DNA of 64,000 nt from Episyrphus balteatus (GCF_945859705.1 NC_079135.1:109332288-109396287); one strand, 5' to 3'; positions 35,101-50,081 are shown, counted from the first letter of the stretch. Translations and numbers: made by a program. The notes: a model not told the origin generated them from the letters alone.

Positions 35101-38100
35101 TTAATAGCTGGTTTCACAGTTTAACACTCAATTAGTAAGTTTATACAGTTAGCACCGTCATCAGCACTCTATAGTAATAATTCAATAATTGGTTAATTGG
35201 TTTTTATAAAGTTTTTTCAATCAACCGACCGCGGTAGTCAAACAAGCATGTAATAATGTTCAACAAGCTGCAACGCATTTCATTCACTTATTCAGCGCCA
35301 ATTAAGACTTGCAGCAGCATATCGCAGAGGCACAAGCCTGCTTGACTTGCTATAGCTACCAAAAGACCAAGAACCAAGACCGCATGTTGCACTTAAACGA
35401 AGAAGTTCAAGTTCGGAAATGGCATTGCTGCATTTAAGTTAAGGGATCTTGAAAGCTTGTTCATGCTTATACATCGTTAGTCAAGCTACCATAATTTGAT
35501 GACAAGGCTGATTTGATTCGGTTCTGGCCATTAACTTTTCAGTTAACTTTATTGAATGTTTTTCATTCACCACTGTCGTGGTCCTCCTATTAACAGTTAA
35601 CAAAAAAACAAAAACTGTTTCAAATACAAAGTTGCATGGCCATTATAGTGACGACCTTGGTTAGATTTTGATTAAATTAGTTACAAATGGGGTTGGTAAT
35701 GTGCTAACTTTAAGGTTTATTGTGTGGCTTCTTTGGCATTTTAAATTATAATTTTTCTTTTATTGGATTTACAGCACGCATCTGTTACCCCGTATGTACA
35801 TTTGTCATTTCTTGAGTATCTATATTCGTCAGCATGGTCTTCTAATGCGGTATATATTTTGTGTTGCACTTTTTCTGTTGCAAGGCTATATAGTATATTG
35901 GTTTGTAATCGATATTTGCAATTAAGCAGGTGAAGCTTGTTATATGTTTTTAGTGGCAGGTAATGAGTTATAGCTTCATCGTGTGTTGTGGATAAGTGGA
36001 TTTTTAATGAAACATTATTCTGGAATTTCCTTTTGAGGAGTACCTATTAGAACTAACGCCGTACAAGTTGCTAACAACGCCAAAAATCCAAGGACACTTA
36101 TAAGTAAACCGTTGTTGTTATAAAAATGGTAAAAACAACTGAATTACGTTCTTAAGAATGTCAATTAAATTTGTAAGTGTCCTTGAGTTTTCTTTAGTTC
36201 TTTGTTTTTGATAATCATGATTCAGTACAAAATTTAAGTGTTCAAGGCTCTTTTTGAGATTAAACTGTACACGAAGCAAAATAAAAAATTTAAGTCTTTT
36301 GATTCAGTTTGTTCTAACTCATGAGTTCTACGCAAAAAGACACGCTAAACTAAAAGTATTTAGAAAAGAAAAATGCACTCCAAGATAGCAAATATCTATT
36401 TTTGTCCTACCAATGTAAATTGGGTATAGAAATGATACGAATGTGACCCGTAGAGCCAAAAAAATACTTTTCATGCAAAAGTTAGATACAAAAGAGTCGT
36501 CTCGGAAACTCTGGAGTAATCTTCGTTTATTTTGAATCGGTTAAAAAGATATTACTCAAAAATTTCCTGATCTCACAGAATTAAATATAATAGGTACATA
36601 CGCTTTGAGAGACAACCAGAATGTAAAATTTAAACCTAATATCAAGTCCTCAGACATTCATCAACCGTTTTGGAATTTGTCTCTTTCTCTCTGCTATTGC
36701 AGCGAACGAAGTGAAATTATGTGTCGTAAAAATAATTTATTCTACTGCGTCGATATATTAAGTACATTAACACTATTGCTAAGTTTCTGCGTGGTTCCTC
36801 GTCGTTTTCTTAATTTTCGTCTTTTTACATATATTATTCTTCCATTTTTATCAAAAGTCTTTGAGAAAATTCTAGAATCACGAATTTTAAGTAATTTAAT
36901 GCAATATACTTCCCAAACGAGTTTGGACTTTGGAGTTAATGGCATAGAAGTGCAAGTGCGTTTTGGATCGGAATCGGAAATGATGGGATATTTAGGTTTC
37001 AAGATCACATTTGTCTATCGCGTCTAATTCGGTTCAGGGTCAAAAGTCTATTATGGGATATTGGCCTACAAATCAATTGTGGACTTTTGGCCCAAATTCA
37101 CAATGCGTCTAAACTCTCGAGATGAGATCTCATCTTCTTAATTGTTAAAAATAAGAAGACAAATATCAATTAAATTCGAGCGAATTTTGAAAAATCAAGT
37201 TTTCAAAAATGGGCCACTCGTGGATTTTATTACGGGAGAATCAATTTTGAGATGTGAAAACAAAAATTTGCTCGAATTTTCATTCCACACCTTTATTAAA
37301 GCTTGAAATATGTTAGGAAGTTGACCCATTCGAAATTCTGATTCTGGGAATTCGAGTCTTTCTCTCTGAGACCTATACCTTTGCCAGTTTGTTAGTGCAC
37401 TTTATTTTGGAATTAAATTTTTGGATAAATTTAACAAATATTAACAATGCAAAAAGAAAGTTAAAGTTCGCCTGACGGCTGACGTTTCGGGGATATGAAA
37501 TAATGCCGTGTGCCATTAAGTACTTCAGGGAACAATAAACTAAGACTTCGCTTGTCTTATTTACTGTTAACAAAATGATAACGCATTGATGTTTCTTTTT
37601 AAACAGCAATACCAAACATCGCTTAAATACGAATCTATTTTATTTTTTTAACAAGCACGATAATTCTTTGATGCCGGGTACAAAGGGGTTAAGTCAAAAA
37701 AATCGATTTTCGGATTTTTATTGGACTTTAGTCAGTTTTTTTTTTCTCTTTCGGTAATGATTCGGTACAAAGGGTTTAAGTCAAAATTTTTTTAAACTGT
37801 ATGGTAATGGTACTAAGGGCGTAAGTTGACTTAAGTCCTTTGTTTTTGCGTTCATTTTTAATTTTTAAATAAAAAAATTGATCCTAAAGCGTTAAGTCAA
37901 GAGGAAGAAAAAAACGAAGAAGCGATTTTTCTACAGGATTATATTATTTCAAAAAGAATTTTCACATGTGGTAATTAATCACATTAATATTTTCAACTTT
38001 CTTTTATAAATTAAACCTTGTTATCAATGTAAACAAAGATTTTTCTTGACTTAACACCTTTGGACCAAGTTTATTTTTGAAGACTGAATGGCTCTAAAGT

Positions 38101-39405
38101 GTTAAGTCAACACAATTTTTTTTTTGTCTGGTCAACAGCATTTGGATATTAAAATAGATCTTATAAATGATATTTCTGCATCTTAACTTTTTAAAAATAA
38201 TAATATTCAGATTAACAAACAAAAATTTAAACTTCAATTTCATTTTCCTCAAAACTACATTATCTGACTTAACACCTTTGTACCCGGCGCCAAAAAATTT
38301 ACCTGGCATGTTTTTTCAAAAGTGCATTGCAACAATACCTACGTATAGTTCTTAAAGACAGATTTCTCTATTATGGTTTATTTTTTGTAAATTTTATACG
38401 AACATCTAAGTAAATAATGTTATTCTTCTGTTCAATAGTTATAAAAAGTAATTCAATATAAGTTCAAGTGACCTCAACTCCAAAAATTTATAAAATAAAA
38501 ATAATTTTAATAATTTTTTATTATTTTTGTTATTTTTTTTTTCTTCGTTGTTATAAAAAGCAGAAATAGATCTCCTTGCGAATTTTTATAGACATCGTGA
38601 GCAATATCATATTTCCACAAAAATAATGTTACGTGGGTGTATTTAAAGACTGATTTTTTTCTCAGAAATAAAACTGACATGGTGGTCATTTATAGCCATC
38701 ACTTGGTTACGATACAAATTTTTATATTCATAATCGATTTCTTTCTGCGATTTTGAAATGCTCTCTCATTACAATTTCCAACCACGTCTACGTCAACATT
38801 TGATCCAGACATTAATACTAAGAATAAGATCAAACTCTATGTCTATATCAACTGGTCAATCCATCAAATGTATATTATTTCGACCATTAAAGGTGAATAT
38901 GGCTAAGAACTCATTATGCACATATTCATTCACGATTTCTATAATGTTGGTAGATTGCCAATTATGTGCGCACGTCAACCTAATTTATTATGTTTTTTTG
39001 CAAGATAAGACGACTTGAGGGATATTGTCAGTGTGTACCGTTAATTTATTATTATTCTTCGACATTATTTTCCATAATGATAAATTACAATTAAATAAAT
39101 TAATCAAAAAGTAAAGTGAGACTTACCTTATGGAATTCGACTTGAGCACCATCAGCAACTCCTTGTAATTCGCGTATGTATTGGGGGAATGATTGTTTGA
39201 CACATTCGAGAGTATCATTATAAGCGGTTTCTACAAAGTTTGAAAAAATAACAAAAAAAAAAAAAAAAATATTAAAAAAAATTTTAAAAAATATTGATAT
39301 AGATAACATACTTCCTTTTTCGGTAGCATAAAGTGGCAGATATACTTCATTTAAAGGCTGGGAGAGCTGTAAGAAGCTTTTAATAATCGAACCAAAAGTT
39401 CGACC
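32164..39405 (-). CDS. tan: N-beta-alanyl-dopamine/histamine hydrolase Tan (N-terminus missing)
   Basis: Seven minus-strand exons (39405-39312, 39230-39127, 33324-33178, 33125-32891, 32828-32708, 32647-32531, 32461-32164) join in frame to 371 residues ending at a TGA. They begin GRTFGSIIKSFLQL. The family is the isopenicillin-N acyltransferase-like Ntn hydrolases. The autocleavage and nucleophile site is PTG-CSTI, with Cys at visible residue 98. Tan in Drosophila cleaves between Gly121 and Cys122, which implies that about 24 residues are missing upstream. Other family-typical stretches are SYNHHGLVFSINTLSAE and DCSGGEHCVFRENND. Tan hydrolyses N-beta-alanyl dopamine in cuticle and carcinine in photoreceptors. 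No lesion is visible. The intron between the second and third visible exons is 5.8 kb and full of transposons. The 5' coding exon was not found between 39406 and 64000. Confidence 0.9.
33330..36600. other. Tan intron, left half
   Basis: Mostly featureless AT-rich sequence. Around 34343-34440 (plus strand) one frame gives VGLDGILSTFPKELPTISSK, which loosely resembles the PGPDGIP region upstream of LINE reverse transcriptase. This is weak. There is a poly-A run at 35039-35058. Confidence 0.35.
36790..36965 (+). pseudogene. LINE reverse transcriptase fragment
   Basis: The plus strand reads ILPFLSKVFEKILESRILSN, matching the LPxLSKVFEKILxxRL block of jockey-type reverse transcriptases. The expected QSGFR motif follows only in degraded form. 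It is a short fossil in the tan intron. Confidence 0.6.
37215..37290. repeat. Degenerate relative of the foldback-element core
   Basis: ACGGGAGAATCAATTTTGAG followed by a block like TGTGAAAACAAAAATT and a decayed complement resembles the palindromic core of foldback element 2 near 8335-8415. The arms are strongly diverged. Confidence 0.5.
37673..38288. mobile_element. Word-iterated TIR element, ACAAAGGNGTTAAGTCA family
   Basis: The ends GCCGGGTACAAAGGGGTTAA and TTAACACCTTTGTACCCGGC are inverted copies. The word CAAAGGNGTTAAGTCA or its complement occurs about eight times: near 37680, 37756, 37812, 37826, 37886, 38048, 38095 and 38266. No protein or target duplication is visible. It lies in the 5.8 kb tan intron. 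Confidence 0.75.
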
Positions 39406-42400
39406 CTGAAAAAAAGGAAAAATAATGTTAAAACACAATTAACAAAAAAATTATGTGTGCAATTCACACGTGGTTGAAGTGAAACCTTAAAAATCATTAA
39501 AAAAAAAAAAAAACGAAAAAAACGAAACTTTTTTTTATTCCATCACTTTTTTTATATGACAACCTACAATAAATTTTATACCATCTGAAAGCTTACTGTT
39601 TCAGCTCAAAATATTTATATCGACCATGTTTATACAACATCTATAAAAAGAGCTAGAATTTTTTAACCACCGTTTCACCGTTATCTCAGAATTTTGAATA
39701 TAAAATTAATTGAAAAATTGCACAATCATAAATTTATTTAATTACCTATCTACTGTATAAATTTTATTGAAATCAATTGATTTATCGTGTCGCTTTTTCG
39801 TTTCATCTTCTTTCAAATCACTACCATAGGTACTAAAGAAGTTTTCACTTCAATAAAAAAAACTTTTTTAAACTATGAATATTAAAAGAACACCCTATTG
39901 GATGTAAGTTTTGTGCATACATATTCACGAATTACATGTCAATGAACTGAATATATTTAACTTTTGTCTTTAAATATATTTTGCAATTTAAATTATATAC
40001 CCTTAATTGACTTCAATTCACCAAAATCACACATTTGTCGGCTTAAAAAAAAAAACAAGCAAGAAAAAAAAAACAAGTATACGCCATAGTGACCAATCTA
40101 TTTCAAAGTCCCATTTGCAGAAGGAAAAACTAGACACACCTCTTTTAAAGCACATGATAGAGTGTTTAACTGTGTCAATTAATGATTTAATGTTCGGTTT
40201 CATTAAAAATTTGCATTATAACGTGTCCAGCTTTTAATAAATAAATTCTTGACCTCGACATTGGTTGCCGCCCGCCTGGTACATGTAGTAAACTTGTAGC
40301 TAGCTAGCAAGTAAACGTGATTATTTAAGGTTTGTGGTAGTGCATATTTATAAAAGAATTAATTCAAAGTAATAATTTTATAATTTCTGTGACAAAAGTA
40401 ATTTATAGGTACATATATTAATTATAATTTATCCATTATATTCCTTTTAGAATAAATTTAAATCGGGAACATCTTTAATTATTTCACTTAGTGATTCATT
40501 AATTAAATTAAGTCATACAAACTAATGTGGTTTGTATGAATATTTAACAAAATAATTTTTTAATTGTTCGAAAAGTACATGTCACGTTGTGTTATAAGCC
40601 CATTTTGTTAAAAAAAAAAGAAAGATAATCTAAAATTGCAATGATGATTTACATTTTGTATCATCAGAATTTTAAATCAAAGTCACGTTGCTAAGCAATA
40701 TTATGTTTCATTTTGAAAATTAAAAATGTTCAAAAATGTATGCAAAAAATATTTCTATTTTTATCTAGATCTAGATCTTTTAAGTTGTAATCATGATCTG
40801 TTTGGATCATTGGTCACAATAAAAGAGGCAGCTATTATAAAATTGCGATATCGATATCACTTAATTTAGCGCAAGGAATTTCTTCCACAAGTTTTAACAA
40901 GATAGATGTAACTTAATTTATTACAAAATTTATATAAAAAATGCATAGTTACACATAACTTCAACAGTAATTAACTTAACAGAAGTGTTGCAATATAAAC
41001 TAGTAAAGTTATAAATATATTACTAATTGAATTGTTCCTTTGGATGTTACTCAATAGTTTAATTATTATAAAATTAAAAACCACATAAAACTAAAACAAT
41101 TCGAGCAGTTAAGCTAAGAAAAATTACCAACATATTGATAAATGACTTCTGACCCATAAAATTGCTTAATGAATATTCAATTTTGTTGTTAATGAAATAC
41201 AATTAATAACATCAATGTGTCAACATCATCAACGCAAAAATCTATAACACTCAATATCAATTACTTATTGTTGATGTCAGTTGTGTAAATAAATTTACTA
41301 TTAATTAACTATTAAGTTGACATTGTTTTGACTACCTTTTTACAAGCCGCAGAGAAAATGTCTTCGGAGATAGAAAAGTGGTCAGAACAAGCTTATTTCT
41401 TTCAACTCTTACCTACCTGTTATTTTAAAAGTTTTTGGGGGAAGGTAAACTGTGAGGTAATTTTTAGAGTCTGCATAAAAGAGAAGCAACATGGCGATCT
41501 CAAGTCCAATTTTTTAGTAAGAGATTAGAGTTAACCCTGAGTTAATTCACCAAATTTGTTAAATAAGCTCTGATGGATCAACTAAACAGATTTGTTTTTT
41601 ATGAATTTGTTCGATTTTTTTATAAATTTTCTTTCTCTACTGAAACACTACTTATTAAGTTGACTGGCAGAATCGACTTAATCTGATTTAAGTCTGTAGG
41701 TACTGTAGCAGGATGCTTAGTAGTTTGAGATATCGTGGGGTCTTTCCAAGTAAAAACTCTGACACCAAAGGATATTTTTTTAAAATGTGTTTTATTTAAC
41801 AAAATCGAAGGTTTAACAATAATTGTGGAATTACGAGTACTTCTATTGAATGGTATTATTATGGTGTTCCTTCCCTTTACAGAAGGCGTAAGGAAACACT
41901 ATAATAATACTTTCAGAAAAGTAGCCAAGGATAAGAAGCGGTAAGTGTCACCTATAGTATCTTGACTCTTTCCTGGTCAAATCGAAAGTGATTTAATTGT
42001 AGTTTCGGCTCTCCTTTTATAGCCAGAAAACATGGAAAAAATATTAATTTGAAATTTAGAAAATAAAAATAAATAAATTATAAAAATTAAAATTAAAATC
42101 AAAGGCGATAAAGTAATCAAACAAAAAAAAATATACAATGAAAATAACATTGTAAAAGGTTGTATTGAGAACTAATAGAAATATTTATGTATTGTTACAG
42201 TATCTCAAATCGAAGCTTATAGAAAAAAACAAAACTTCTTTCTGATTAAACTAGCGTCGTCGATTTGTCTGAATTTTAAATTTCAATGCATCCCACATTC
42301 TTTCCATTTAAATGAGGTTAATGAAATACACCCGGCTGCAGCGGCGGCAAATAGTTTTGTATCTGAGAAACAGTTAAATCTACATACATATGTACATATT

Positions 42401-45400
42401 TTATTTGCACAAGTAAGTTCTAATAGCTTAGAACGAGGAGTTAATTATATCGGCTAAATGCTCTTAATCTGACATCGTTATTTTTGTAAACAAACATTAG
42501 CACCTACACAAAATTGTAAAAAAATCATTATCAAAAAAAAGGTGTTTATGGTAAACTTACAATTAGTTAACAAATACGATGCTTTTTGTCAATGATAAAC
42601 TTAACGCGTGTGGATTTAATTTAAGGTTAAATCTTGTTAGCTCCACAGAAATATCAAATTGCGAACTAAATTCGATAACAAATTGAATTTATCGACTCGA
42701 GGAAACTTGTAACGGATAAAGGCAATTTTTGCTTGTGTAAACTCATTTTAAGTGAATCATCAAGACCAAATAATGCATTCAAAGTTGTTTAGACTTAGGT
42801 TTAACTCTGAATGTTCTTTATCGATCTTTTTCAAATTTTTAAGTAACAAAGACTCATTTGAGTTGAATGCAAAATTTTGCTTAAGATTTGTTGAAATTAA
42901 CGAAGTTGAAGTTTTTGAAAAACTATTTCAAACTTACGATAGAAAACTTATTGAACAAACCAAAGCTTAAAATTCAATGAAAAAAACGAAGGATATCGAT
43001 TTTCTAATATAATTTATAATGAAGCCAGAGCTCATAATATCTCGATGTTGGCTAACTTCGATAATTTTTTTATTCTAGTTTTTTGGGCTTTATTTATTTT
43101 AAGGTTATAATTTTGTATTGAAGTATTTACAGAACCGCTTTTAATTTTTTATTTATAAATTGTTTGTGAATTTTATCTCTACAAGGAGCCATATTTGATT
43201 TTATGCGACCTCATATAAGCACTAACCAGCGGACGACCAAGACGCTTCCAACGATACCTCATTTGCCAAGTTTAAACAAATAGTTTAGGAGCTATGATGT
43301 CACAGAGGAACATAGATACAAAGAAACAAATTTGTATAAATGCGTTAATTTATCAAGTAAAGTTTCATAATTATAACAATATTCAAAACATGGATTTTAA
43401 CAAAATAAAAAGATTGTTTCAAGGTACTACCAAACATAAACTACATTACTTCCCGAAAAGATTTATTTTAATACTGACACTAATCCAAACTGCCCTTGCA
43501 ACATATTAAAAATTGCTGAAATGCAACTATTCAAAAATGTCACAAGACATAATACAGGCCTTACATACTTACATATTATTTACATAGCAACATTCAAAGG
43601 TAATCTGCTTTCATGTTTATTGTTCGCAAAAAAATATCTACATGCTGCTAGACCAGAAATGATAGATGCACTTAATAATAAATAAAATATGACATCTAGA
43701 AATGTGACACAGTTCCACCCACTCTTATAATAACAAATTGTTACTCCAGTTGTTAATGATGAATAAATTAAATTAAAACTTTTGTAGCAACATTTATTGA
43801 TTATAAATTTATTTATTTTTTGCATGAATAAGCAAACTCAATAATTATAAATGTATCTGAATCTATTGAGTATAGACATTAAAGTGTTACAATCAGATAG
43901 ATAAACTTAAGAGGAAATTAAAAAAAAAAGTGGTGAGAGATCCTAGTCAAAGTCACGACATTTTACTAGATCTCGCGAATAGTTAACACGGATTTTAAAT
44001 TTACATATCCGACTTTGATTTAAAGTTCAATAAAACTAGAGCAACATAGTTAGTGATTTTTTTTTGCTGAAACACAACGTAAACTTCGTAGTCTTGGACA
44101 TTCTTAAAGTCATGAATTAATTATATCCACTTCAAATAGCTATAGCTAATGATTTGTTTTTGTTTACAAATTGACTGTCTGTCTTGAGTAAAATAAAACG
44201 TGAGTGTTTTGTTTACATTAATTTATTTCTTTTTAATGACGAGTTGATCACTTTTGTTGGTATACGTTTGAAAGGAACTTAAAAACATTTTATGGATATT
44301 TAATTTTCTTAATCAATATACGAAAAGAAGTTGACGATAGAGAGAAGATGAAAGTAGAACAAATTGATTTTGGACTTAGTTAGAAAAGATTACCCAACCT
44401 GTTGTTTTTTGTATGTATGTTTTATTTATTATTTTTATTTTTAAAGTAAAGTAGGGCAAGTTTAGAATTCTTACAGGAAGACAGGTGTGAAACTAGGAAG
44501 GGGCTGGGGGCTGAATGCCCCTCCGAAATTCAAATTATTTGCACGTGCACTGTGGCGTATACGTGTTTTATTTTGTATTTATTAATTGGCTTTTTTAAAC
44601 AACTTCTGCAAGAAAAGGGAAGGAGAAGACGGTTGATAAAGTTGAAAAATGTATGTTCATGCTATTTGGAGATATGTTATACATTATTTGAAAAAATGTT
44701 AGAACCTTAACAAAACAAATTATTGCAAATAAAACTCATGAAAATTTTTATTTTTTTTTATTTTAATGCATTGCATTTGAATAAGAAAAGGTTTTTTTCC
44801 AAAATCTTTTTGAATTTTGGATTTTTTAAAAGTTTTTTGCATTTTTGAACTGGCTGCAGTGCGAAAAAAGGTTGAAGATGTCAGTTAAATATCCAGCACA
44901 TTCGTTCCCATATGCCGGAAACATCGCCTTATATAATATATGGGATTTATAGGGACAAAAATCTTTTTAGACCTTCAAACATTCCAAATACTCTAGTTTT
45001 GTCAATTTCCAATCGATTTTCGTAAAAAATAAGTCATTTAATTAAAACATTATATTGTTTTAAAATTTTATCAAAATTGACATTTTGAAGGTATTTTGAA
45101 AAACAAAGTATCCAGTTTTAATATATTCAATAATGCCCTACAAAAAGTATTGGGTCACGAGAAAAATCTGTAATTTTTCTAATAAACACAGAAGCCAAAA
45201 ATATAAGTTGAATCAAAAACACGTGTCAAGTTATTTAATGTTTGCTCTCTAATAACATAAACATTATTTCAAATACCTTTCCTTCTGATTTTTGGTGAAT
45301 TATTTCTCAAACATCGTATTTTATGGTTTTGACTTTTTAACGTCGATATCTCCAGTTTCAGATTTTTTTTACATTTTTTGTTTGTATTTGTGAATTTCAT

Positions 45401-45569
45401 AAATTAACAGTATCTATCGATTCCAGTATTAATCTTTTTTCTATCACTTTTTGTTAAGGAAATAGCATTTTGACCTTTTTCTAAAAATCCTAAATATATG
45501 TATACATTTTTTAATTTAATTTTCTCTTACATACACCTCCTGTTTACACCTCTAAGACTTACCTTATAA

Positions 45570-45628
45570 GCAGGGTGGCGTTGTTAAAAAAAACTCAAAA
45601 AATGAACTTTAAAGGGTGGCAACCCTGC
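45570..45628. repeat. Very short hAT-like hairpin
   Basis: GCAGGGTGGCGTTG and the inverted GGCAACCCTGC lie 59 bases apart end to end. CAGGGTNGC-type ends are common in hAT MITEs. It is too short to be sure. Confidence 0.4.
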
Positions 45629-47874
45629 GTTTGACAGGATGTTACCAGCAACCCATTTGTAAACTGTTTCGTAAGATATTTATTTATTTTTATTTATTTT
45701 ATTTATTTATTTAGCTACAAATTACAATAATTTAGCTTTGAGATTGCAAACTATTCATACCTATTTAAGAAAATTTTACTCTCAACTGGATCTTCTACTA
45801 TCAAGTAAAATATTTGTTGTATGTTTATCGGTGTATAACAAAAAAATAACTCAAGATATTAAAAAAAAATAGCAAGATCTTTTTTGTAGAGAATTTGAAA
45901 GCTTTATTTTTTACTTTGCCATCTTTGCGATGGGATTGCAAATAAAAGAGATATGATTAAAAAACTGGATTGGCGCCCCTTTTTGTCAATATTTCTGATC
46001 TGGCCCTGGAGGTAGAGGTTAGGACTTTTACTAAATTCAATAGTAAACCTTAATTTAGGTCTCCATCAGTAGGTCTCCTTCAATTTTTAGCTTTTACCTA
46101 ATTTGGCTATTTGCCCTTTTTTAAGCTAATTTGACTGGACTATTAAAAAAAAATCATTCTTGGCCCCGGAACGTCCACATTCCATACAATTTTTGCATTC
46201 TCTTTTTGTTTACTTATCAGAAAAATAGTTACTATTTATGAGTAGTCTACTACCTCCAAAGGAACGCGGCTAATGTAATTTTTTCGACTGTCTATTTGAC
46301 TACAAATGTAGCAGACTTAATAATAGGAGAGTAATAAGTAAAAACCGTTTTAAATTTGTTAATTGATAAATACACATTTAAAAATGAATTAAAATTTAAG
46401 TTGGCATCTATCTGAATACGTTTTAAGTGAACAATTATATGATTAGTAAAGTGCAATAAAGAATAAAAACAAAACGTCATAATTATCTGAAAAATCACAT
46501 CTCTATATTAACCACCTTCACATCTATATTACACCTTGCGCGTGTTCCAATTTGCTACCATTATACTCATAAATTCATCATCAAATTATTAAATACCATT
46601 ATAATCATTATCAATTGTCAGATAGTGCCTACTGAAATCAAATATCTCACATTAATTAATGTTGGTGTTGAGTGCAACACCTTTAATTTTTTTTTTTTTA
46701 TAAATTTCAGCATGCAATTCTCTGCTTGCAATACCTTTAGTACAATTTTCGAATTCAAAACAAAAACATTCCATTTAATTATTACAATTGATGGAATTTA
46801 ATAAATTTTTTCCCAATTAACTTCAAATTATCAATGAAATGACTACTAACCTAAAAAACTTGTTTAATAGGTAATATTAATAGAATATCAACAGAAGCAT
46901 TAAAAAAAGATTTTAAAAGTAAACAACTACCTAGTTTTCTAAACGTGGTGTCCCTATTGCGTTTTTATTTACGAACGGCAAAATTCAACCTAACCTATCA
47001 TCATTAGCAATAAAAAGGTTATTAATATTCTTTAATGTGAGATGTGACCATAATTAAACTGCCTTGAAATTGAAATGTCGACCAATTTGGTGAAATTTTT
47101 TTCTTTGTATGTCCAATTCAATGCAATAAAGCCATTGTTCCTCGTTTCAGATTTCCTAGGAAAATATAAAATCCATTTTATTATATCTTTATGATTTTAA
47201 ATCAAATAAAGCTATTTAATACCTTAGACTTTGACAGCTTAGCTTAGGATAATTCCTTTGCTGTTGTCTGTGGACGTAATTACAGTACGTCAATCAACTC
47301 TCAGGAAGCTTGACGACAAGTCACAGTAAAATAACTTTCAAATGGAAAGGCACGTTAACAAATCCCGTCGAACTCTTCTAAGATGCATATTTTGGTTGAT
47401 GTTAAACAAGATTTATAGAATAAATATTATGAATATGTACATAATTTCAATTGAATATGAGACTGACCTACGTCAATTGAATGCAGGAATTATGGCATTA
47501 TTAACTGGAGTAGTTTTCTTTTTTTTTTTTATTTTGAATAAATTCAAGGGAAAAGTTTTCACAAAAAATCTATTCCATGAAGTGGTTATGGTAAATTTGT
47601 AATTTACTTAACTACATTCAAAGCCAATTAGAAAACTATAAACTAATGGACTTAATTATAATAGTATCTTTATCCTCTAGATTCTAGAACGTCTTATCAC
47701 GTTGTTTGATAGTGGCATCACGTTACCAAACCAAGTGCTTATTTACAGGTTTTTTTTTTAAGTTATAGATTCACATTCTAGAAAGTAATCAATATGTGAC
47801 TGCCCCATTTACACTAGTGACAACTTGTTAGAGTAATTTTGTTACACAACTGTCAAATGTTCTTGTCTTAATAG

Positions 47875-48032
47875 CCGCATTTATTTGGAGGTAGTAGACT
47901 ACTCTTGAGTAGATGATAAATAGATCTAGTACTACAACTAACGCATGTTATCTGCCGAAGGAGATATAGAATGTGTAGTTGTACTAGATTTCTACTCATG
48001 AGTAGCCTACCACCTCCAAAGAAACGAAGCCA
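47875..48032. mobile_element. Hairpin MITE (TTTGGAGGTAGTAG)
   Basis: TTTGGAGGTAGTAGACTACT at the left and AGTAGCCTACCACCTCCAAA at the right are inverted copies around a loop of about 80 bases. A single arm of the same family is present at 46233-46270 (ATGAGTAGTCTACTACCTCC). Confidence 0.6.
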
Positions 48033-49632
48033 TTTTTTTACAAAGAATGAGTAGATCCATTCAGGCGTAATTCTTAAAAATAATATACCTATTTTTTGTG
48101 TCGCCAAGGGTTACTTAATCTGGTATGTAAATATTTTCTGCCCCACTGTTTTTAATTATTAGTTAAATATTGCATCATTGCAAATAAATGAATAAATTTG
48201 TCAATTAAATGTGTAAATTGTGTTTCTTCCTTTTAATAAATTGTATGGAAAATTAAAAAAAAAAAAAATTGATCTTTAAAGTGGTTATGTAAAACTAAAT
48301 TTTCCATACAATATTCAAAGACAATTATTATAAACAATTAATTAATAATTTAATTTAATTTAACACCACCAATCCTACATTTTATCACGTGCATTAATTA
48401 TTTTGCGATGTTACTAATAAAACCTTCACAAGTTTAAATATGAAAGTTTTTCAAAACTCTGTTCACTTACGATGTGAGATTTTTTAAGTGTATAAAATAG
48501 TTTTAGTTTTAAAGTTCAACTTTACTCTTGAGGATGAGTACTTAACAAACGAATATCAATAGAACGCACTTTCAACGATATCAATACAATAGCATTATAA
48601 GATCCAACAGTAAATGTACTAGATCATCTATTAATGGGTAGTTAAACATTCAAATGACAGTTTGCATACAAATTTTAAAATTTCCCGTTTTAGCGACTTT
48701 AAATTTAGTGCGGAGTGTGAATAAATTGAACCTAAACGGAGTAGCGAAATCGCTTCAGCAAATCCTACCATGTTAATGAAATTAAAACTCCTTTAAACCG
48801 GGTCAAACAAATCATCTATGAAACAGCACACTGAGAAATGTTTAGACACTGACAACTAAGATTGAAAAAAATCCATCAAAATGACACAGAAAGAGAAGTT
48901 TAAATAATGTCTTTTGATGCTGCGAAGCTGGACCCCTGTATGATTTTGAAATCTGTTTCTGTATCGAAGCAATTGTAGTACTGCCAACTCGAGCAGAATA
49001 TCATGTTTTAAAATTAGTACTAGATCTACAAATAATCTCCTAATGGACTTACGCGACTTTTGTTGATCTTTTAATCAACAGAATCAGTATCTACCAGAAA
49101 ATGGACACAAAAAACTAAGTTTTATTTCACTTTGTATAACTACTTTTATTTGGACAATAAGTCAGTTATTCACATTAACTAAATCTGTGACTATGATTTT
49201 AGTGGGCAGCGATTTTTACCGGGTTTGAAAGAGTTTAAAATTTTGAGTTATCTCAAATGATATAAGCTCCATTGCTCTCAAATGATATATGGCTAAGCTC
49301 ACACTCGCAACTCTATCGATACTAAAAAGTTTAAAGTTGACCAGTTCCACAAGCTATTGAATGAACTTGCCAGCCTTGCAATAATCACCATAGCCATTTT
49401 TCTCTTCTTCCTTTTCAGGTGTCATTATTTGTGTAAGTGAATGCAAATGATAAAGTTTAAGGGAAAAAGTCAATAGTACAATTTCTGAATCTGTCAAAAC
49501 ATATACTTTGATGCACCTGACAGATATAACACATAAAACGTTTTTTTTTATTAATTTTGATATGTTTGAGAAAGAGAGAGAGCTTAAAAACCCTATTGAA
49601 AGGTTCTAAAGTTACGTCATTAAGATATACTC

Positions 49633-50081
49633 AGAGATGGCAGAGTAGATTACGTCAGGTAATCTACTCGGTTAACTACGCGTAGTTAATCGAATAAACT
49701 ACTCGCTTGATTTGTTTCATGTACTACCTACATTTGCTACGTGCAATAACTACATAAAAAACGTTATATTTCAAAAATATTAAAAAATAAATAGCTGTGT
49801 TTTCATGAGAATTTGGTTTAGTAAAGTAAAACCTTTTCAAAGAAACCACTCCAAATCCATCTGGTTTCAAATATTCTATTCAAATTCACACTATCACAGC
49901 TATGTATTTCGATTTGAATAAGACTTTGACAATTTGGTGGTAAAATTGGCATTTCAAACTACATTTTGACGTCTGCTACATTTAACTACGTTAACTACAT
50001 TAAACTACATTAACTACCTCATTTATGTAGTAGACGTAACAAATGTAGGAAATCAAAAAAAATCCCATTTTTGCCATCTCT
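49633..50081. mobile_element. Word-iterated TIR element, TTAACTAC family
   Basis: The ends AGAGATGGCA and TGCCATCTCT are flanked by identical GATATACTC (49624-49632 and 50082-50090). The word AACTACGTTAACTAC and relatives fill the interior in both orientations (49675-49750, 49980-50040). No protein is encoded. The ends resemble hAT elements, although the exact duplication read here is 9 bp. Confidence 0.75.

Larger units (their letters stand above)
39410..49630. other. Gene-free interval, probably the first large tan intron
   Basis: Upstream of the first visible tan exon I find no supported coding exon over 10 kb. It holds two copies of the ATACGCCACAGTG-type motif (40079 and, inverted, 44548), a small hairpin at 45570-45628, the element at 47875-48032, and long AT-rich stretches. 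Regulatory sequences for tan could lie here, but none is recognisable by eye. Confidence 0.45.
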